Source: Vreelandella halophila (GTDB lineage Bacteria; Pseudomonadota; Gammaproteobacteria; Pseudomonadales; Oleiphilaceae). From it: DNA of 64,000 nucleotides. The position numbers were made by a program, and so were the translations under genes. The first letter of the stretch is position 1, and each line of letters begins with the position of its first letter. The stretch spans positions 267,946-331,945 of the forward strand of contig NZ_WMEX01000005.1 in the NCBI RefSeq assembly GCF_009856365.1, in the 5' to 3' direction. Under the pieces are notes generated by a model. It was not told the DNA's origin, did not search any database, and worked only from the letters and a program-made list of their open reading frames with translations. Of the stretch, positions 60,736 through 64,000 are shown piece by piece.

Positions 60736-61544
60736 TCCTGCTGCTGACGCTGCTCGGGCTGGGGGGTTGCAGCGGCCTCTTCTTCTATCCGATGAACGAC
60801 TGGGTGCAGAACCCGGCGCGCCAGGGGCTGGACTATGAGGACATCGTGCTCATCCACCCGGATGGTCAGCGCATCCACGGCTGGTGGCTGCCCTCGGCCA
60901 CGGATGAGGTGCGCGGTACGGTGTACCACCTGCACGGCAATGCCCAGAACATCAGCACGCACCTGATGAATGTGGCCTGGCTGCCAGAGAAGGGTTACCA
61001 GGTACTGTTGATTGACTATCGTGGCTACGGCCTTTCCGAGGGGGAGCCGGATCTGGCCGGTGCCCGGAAGGATATCCAGCTGGGGCTGGACTGGCTGTAC
61101 GCGGCGGATCGCGTGGATCCTCCACTGGTGGTGTTCGGGCAGAGTCTGGGCGCTTCGCTGGCCACCGGCGTGCTGGGCCGCAAGGAGAACGCTGGCAAGG
61201 GTGACTGCGTAATACTGGAGGCCGCGTTCACCAGCTACCAGAGCATTACCCGGGATGTGATGCACAAAAGCTGGGTGCTTTGGCCATTCAGTTTTGTGGT
61301 GGCGCCGCTGATGCCGGATGAGGCCAACCCCATTGACCGGGTTGCCGGTATTGCACCGAGGCCCCTGCTGATCATGCACAGCATCGACGATGGCATCATT
61401 CCGTTCGAACACGGCCGCGCCCTTTATGAGGCTGCTGCCGAACCCAAGACCTTCCAGCGCCTGAAGGGCGGGCATATCCAGAGTACCCGGGCGGAGGACG
61501 TGCGCCAGCGCCTGCTGGACTTCATGGATGAGGACTGCCCCTAG
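60714..61544 (+). CDS. Alpha/beta hydrolase lipoprotein
   Basis: Predicted lipoprotein (276 aa) with signal peptide and lipobox LGGC (Cys19), then a Bem46/ABHD13-like hydrolase domain: oxyanion HLHGNAQN, nucleophile elbow GQSLGAS (Ser144), Asp in HSIDDGIIPF and His in KGGHIQS. It overlaps the preceding DUF4105 gene by 22 bases, so both products may work together in the envelope. The stop shares CTAG with the convergent HNH gene. Confidence 0.82.
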   Translation: MALLLRLILLLTLLGLGGCSGLFFYPMNDWVQNPARQGLDYEDIVLIHPDGQRIHGWWLPSATDEVRGTVYHLHGNAQNISTHLMNVAWLPEKGYQVLLIDYRGYGLSEGEPDLAGARKDIQLGLDWLYAADRVDPPLVVFGQSLGASLATGVLGRKENAGKGDCVILEAAFTSYQSITRDVMHKSWVLWPFSFVVAPLMPDEANPIDRVAGIAPRPLLIMHSIDDGIIPFEHGRALYEAAAEPKTFQRLKGGHIQSTRAEDVRQRLLDFMDEDCP

Positions 61545-61870
61545 CGGCGCCGGTGGCGTTTCTTCGGAACGAACCCTGGCGGCTTGCTGCTGAGCCAGCG
61601 CGTGAACTCCGCCAGCTCGGGGATGGCCAGCAGTGTTTCAAGTGTGTTGTGGTGCAGGCCCAGCTGCTGCTCGCTGCGTACGTGGTGGATCATGTTGTGG
61701 CAGGGCCGACAGACCCAGCAGATGCGCTCCTCCAGTTCCTCCCGCGAGAAGCCTTTACGGAAGCGCTTCCTGCGGTGCAGCCGCCGTGGGATCAGGTGAT
61801 GCTGGGTCAGGTCCGCGACGGCACGCCCGCAGAGTTCACACTGAGACGGCCTGGGTGGTTTGCCATTCAT
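61541..61870 (-). CDS. HNH endonuclease domain protein
   Basis: Small basic protein (109 aa). A zinc site is built from CELC (11-14) and CWVCRPCH (51-58) around the HNH core QHHLIPRR and HNMIHH. The C-terminus is arginine- and lysine-rich (PKKRHRRR). No methylase or phage gene is nearby. HNH proteins of this kind are widespread single genes whose role is unclear. It converges on the lipoprotein hydrolase with the stops sharing CTAG. Confidence 0.78.
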   Translation of the reverse strand: MNGKPPRPSQCELCGRAVADLTQHHLIPRRLHRRKRFRKGFSREELEERICWVCRPCHNMIHHVRSEQQLGLHHNTLETLLAIPELAEFTRWLSSKPPGFVPKKRHRRR

Positions 61871-61933
61871 AGCACGTGCAGACCCCGTGCGGTTTGGTTA
61901 TTATCAGCGCTCATTCTATCGAGGTAGTTGTTC

Positions 61934-62458
61934 ATGTCCGAGATCCGTCCTGCGACGGGCCAGGATGTGCCCGCCATCCACAGTCTTGCGGAGCAATGGG
62001 TTCTCCAGGGGCTGAGCAGCGCGGAGGCGCGTGACTATGGGTTTCTGGTCTCCAATTTTACCCCCGCGGAGTACCGCCGGTTCACGCAGGTCGCCAACGC
62101 TTTCTATGTGCTGGAACATGAGGGGCAGGTGGAGGCGTTCATACTGGCGCTCACCGATGATCGCATCAGCCCGGATGATCCCGTGAGCCTGTCGATCCAT
62201 GACTACGATCCTGGCCCTTTCCTGCTGGTCAAGCAGATCTGCAGCCGGCGTGGCAGCAGCGTCCGGGGTGCCGCCACCGCACTCTACCGTTTTGTGAGCG
62301 AAGAATTCAGTGGTCTGCCGCAGTATGCGGCTATTGTGCTTGAGCCTGAAAACACCCGTTCCATCGGGTTCCACGAAAAGAGTGGTTTTACCCGCTGCTG
62401 CGAGCGGGATGCTCCTGATGGTCGCCGGCGTGGCATCTGGCGCAGGAGCGCCTCGTGA
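61934..62458 (+). CDS. GNAT family N-acetyltransferase
   Basis: Acetyltransferase of 174 aa. The N-terminus IRPATGQDVPAIHSLAEQW is typical, the acetyl-CoA loop is near QICSRRGSSVRGAATAL (a divergent Q/RxxGxG/A) and the C-terminal ENTRSIGFHEKSGFTRC is diagnostic of GNAT. The ATG at 61934 follows GAGGT by 8 bases. Substrate unknown. The stop overlaps the next start (TGATG). Confidence 0.82.
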   Translation: MSEIRPATGQDVPAIHSLAEQWVLQGLSSAEARDYGFLVSNFTPAEYRRFTQVANAFYVLEHEGQVEAFILALTDDRISPDDPVSLSIHDYDPGPFLLVKQICSRRGSSVRGAATALYRFVSEEFSGLPQYAAIVLEPENTRSIGFHEKSGFTRCCERDAPDGRRRGIWRRSAS

Positions 62459-62961
62459 TGGATGTGACACCGCCGGTGCAGCGCCGGAATGTGGAAGACA
62501 ACCGGGTCGACATACTGATCCACGAATTCTATGTCGCCTCGAGCCTCTACCTCCATGAGGACCAGCTCAACTGGCAGAAGCTGCACCACCTCCTCTACGT
62601 CAACGTGGGCCTGGGAGCGGTGGCCGGGTTTGCGCTGGAAAATGGGGCCGGGCCCGTGACCGCACTTGGTTCGGAAACAATCTTTGTGCTGCTGGGTGTG
62701 ATCGGCATCCTGGTGGCGCTTGCCTTCGGCACAGCGCTGTGGTTCGGCACGCTCTATCTCCAGAACCGCAAGGCGGCGCTTGCTGCGCTGGAGGCCCATC
62801 TCGCGGAGTACGGGGGCGAAGCAGTGGTCAACCTGCCCGCGCACCTGCAGATGATTTCCAGCCGTTTTGCGCGGGTCTCGCCGACCGTCTGGGTGCTGCG
62901 CCTGTTCCCGGTCATGCTGGCCCTGGTCTGGGCAGGGCTTGTGGGCACGGTGCTGCTGTGA
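62458..62961 (+). CDS. Hypothetical membrane protein with three predicted helices
   Basis: Protein of 167 aa, not recognised. A charged N-terminus (about 45 residues) leads to three hydrophobic segments: around YVNVGLGAVAGFALE, IFVLLGVIGILVALAFGTALWFGTLYL and VWVLRLFPVMLALVWAGLVG. A cytoplasmic helix (NRKAALAALEAHLAEYGGEAV) lies between the second and third. It is coupled to the GNAT gene by TGATG; a GTG at 62455 is an alternative start. Confidence 0.7.
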   Translation: MDVTPPVQRRNVEDNRVDILIHEFYVASSLYLHEDQLNWQKLHHLLYVNVGLGAVAGFALENGAGPVTALGSETIFVLLGVIGILVALAFGTALWFGTLYLQNRKAALAALEAHLAEYGGEAVVNLPAHLQMISSRFARVSPTVWVLRLFPVMLALVWAGLVGTVLL

Positions 62962-62977
62962 TGCCGGCGGCCCCTGC

Positions 62978-63553
62978 TCAGTCGGTGCTACGCATCATGC
63001 GCCCCGAGCCAGTGAACTCCAACCCGTACAGGGTCTGATTGAACCCATCCCGGGAAATGGCCTGCTTCGGGAACCGGACCCCCTGCCACTGGATCTCCTG
63101 AACCCGCACATCAAAGTCTGTATTGACCACGGGCCGCCCCTGAACGGTCTCGATGAAACTCTGGACCCGGTATTCCGGCGGGTTGATCACGATCAGGGTT
63201 TGGCCGTCGCTGGCCGGGCTCGGGATTGACCGCCGGCGTGGGATTGAGAACTCCGGTTCCGGGAATACCAGCGACAGAATGTTCCGCTCATCCTCCACCC
63301 GGCGGGAGGGGCGATTGGATTCAGTGGTCATCAGCCCCAGCGCCATGCTGACGCTGGCCTGTTCCCCTGCGGTCTGCTGGATGGGGGGCATCTCGCCACC
63401 GGCAGCCGTTGGCCCGACAACGTTGAGGACATTACCGGCGTTGATATGGACGCCACCCAGTGCTGACTCATCCATCAGTTCCACCGCCTGGATGGAGCTG
63501 GCCATGAAGGTGCTGAGCAGGGCGGCCGCGAGGGTTTGGGGTCCCGTTTTCAT
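62978..63553 (-). CDS. Hypothetical secreted protein
   Basis: Protein of 191 aa from the ATG at 63553, with a signal peptide (TLAAALLSTFMASSIQA) and a mature N-terminus VELMDESALGGVHINAGNV. That resembles the Leu-Asp-Glu-x-Leu-x-x-Val start of secreted or surface proteins in marine and halophilic gammaproteobacteria. The rest is strand-rich without cysteines and has no catalytic motif. GGAG lies 8 bases before the start. It converges on the three-helix gene. Function not known. Confidence 0.65.
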   Translation of the reverse strand: MKTGPQTLAAALLSTFMASSIQAVELMDESALGGVHINAGNVLNVVGPTAAGGEMPPIQQTAGEQASVSMALGLMTTESNRPSRRVEDERNILSLVFPEPEFSIPRRRSIPSPASDGQTLIVINPPEYRVQSFIETVQGRPVVNTDFDVRVQEIQWQGVRFPKQAISRDGFNQTLYGLEFTGSGRMMRSTD

Positions 63554-63747
63554 GGCGGAGCTCCGGATCCGTGGAAGAAGGTGTCTATACAAAGTGTAAT
63601 GTTTCGTTAAGAAAGGTCAAATTTTGTTCGCCGTCGTGAGGGATATCCGTTACTGAGCTGTGACCAATTACGCGCAATCCCTTTTTCATGAACTATGTTA
63701 GTGTCATGTGAAGCACGTCACGATAGACACGATGCAGGAGGGCCCTG

Positions 63748-64000
63748 ATGCGCGAAGACGAGGACCCGGTCGAAACCCGGGAATGGCTGGAGGCACTGGA
63801 ATCCGTACTTGAATACGAGGGGGTCGAACGGGCGGAATACCTGCTCTCGAAACTTTCCGACAGGGCGACACGGGCGGGCACGCCCATGCCCTACGCCATC
63901 ACCACGCCCTTCCGCAACAGCATCCAGCCCACGGATGAGGCCCGCATGCCGGGTGATATGTTCATGGAGCGCCGCATCCGCTCGCTGATCCGCTGGAACG
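63748..64000 (+). CDS. aceE: Pyruvate dehydrogenase E1 component, 5' end only
   Basis: First 84 residues of the homodimeric E1 subunit, cut by the window edge. DPVETREWLEALESVLEYEG, VERAEYLLSKL and the MERRIRSLIRWN segment align well with the N-terminus of E. coli AceE (DPIETRDWLQAIESVI, ERRIRSAIRWN). AGGAGG lies 7 bases before the ATG. The 194 bases upstream contain a possible -10 (TATGTT near 63693) but no PdhR-like operator that I can recognise. Confidence 0.92.
   Translation, partial: MREDEDPVETREWLEALESVLEYEGVERAEYLLSKLSDRATRAGTPMPYAITTPFRNSIQPTDEARMPGDMFMERRIRSLIRWN

Overview
The window is a dense, GC-rich chromosomal segment from a gammaproteobacterium. The gene order resembles the Pseudomonas/Halomonas/Ectothiorhodospiraceae side of the class: smpB, ratA-ratB, bamE, fur, recN, grpE-dnaK-dnaJ, dapB, carAB, greA, yhbY, rlmE-ftsH, folP-glmM, tpiA-secG-tRNA-Leu, rimP-nusA-infB-rbfA-truB-rpsO-pnp. 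Fur lacks the zinc-structural CxxC pair, as in pseudomonads. A wax-ester synthase, a polyhydroxyalkanoate-system protein, two CLC anion transporters and many acidic, Glu/Asp-rich proteins would fit a storage-forming, possibly halophilic organism; that lifestyle is inference. There is no phage, integrase, insertion sequence or CRISPR array.

Layout. 1-4075: the 3' end of a ygfB-like gene, then pepP-ubiH-ubiI overlapping in one operon. 4076-7725: two tandem CLC genes on the minus strand. 7804-13681: one tightly coupled minus-strand operon, ubiE-ubiJ-ubiB-hisI-hisE-tatA-tatB-tatC-rsmE, joining ubiquinone synthesis, histidine synthesis and Tat export. 13824-21316: smaller accessory and metabolic genes (PHA-system protein, FFLEELY-type protein, hydrolase, fumC, CarS-like membrane protein, phosphoesterase, homocysteine methyltransferase, HAD phosphatase). 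21434-23801: tmRNA (ssrA), a WS/DGAT gene and smpB on the minus strand. 23953-33680: transporter, ratAB, bamE, fur, recN and the heat-shock operon with dapB. 33727-44158: carAB-greA, yhbY, rlmE-ftsH, folP-glmM. 44222-54396: tpiA, secG, tRNA-Leu and the rimP-to-pnp translation and RNA-decay operon. 54717-64000: lon, the chaperedoxin cnoX, several envelope or secreted proteins of unknown role, and the start of aceE.

Regulatory sites read directly from the sequence include sigma32-type promoters before grpE and cnoX, LexA-type boxes before recN, a leader ORF spanning a terminator hairpin before carA, and a structured, terminator-ended leader before rimP. There are good sigma70 promoters for ssrA, the WS/DGAT gene, carA and rimP, and two inverted REP pairs (REPIN-like) between convergent genes.

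The most striking observation is at 21710-21834. The last 28 codons and stop of the WS/DGAT gene lie inside the 5' domain of mature tmRNA on the same strand, and the ssrA promoter lies within the WS/DGAT reading frame. Cutting tmRNA out of a read-through transcript would remove the stop codon from the WS/DGAT mRNA, producing a natural substrate for the tmRNA/SmpB pair encoded alongside.
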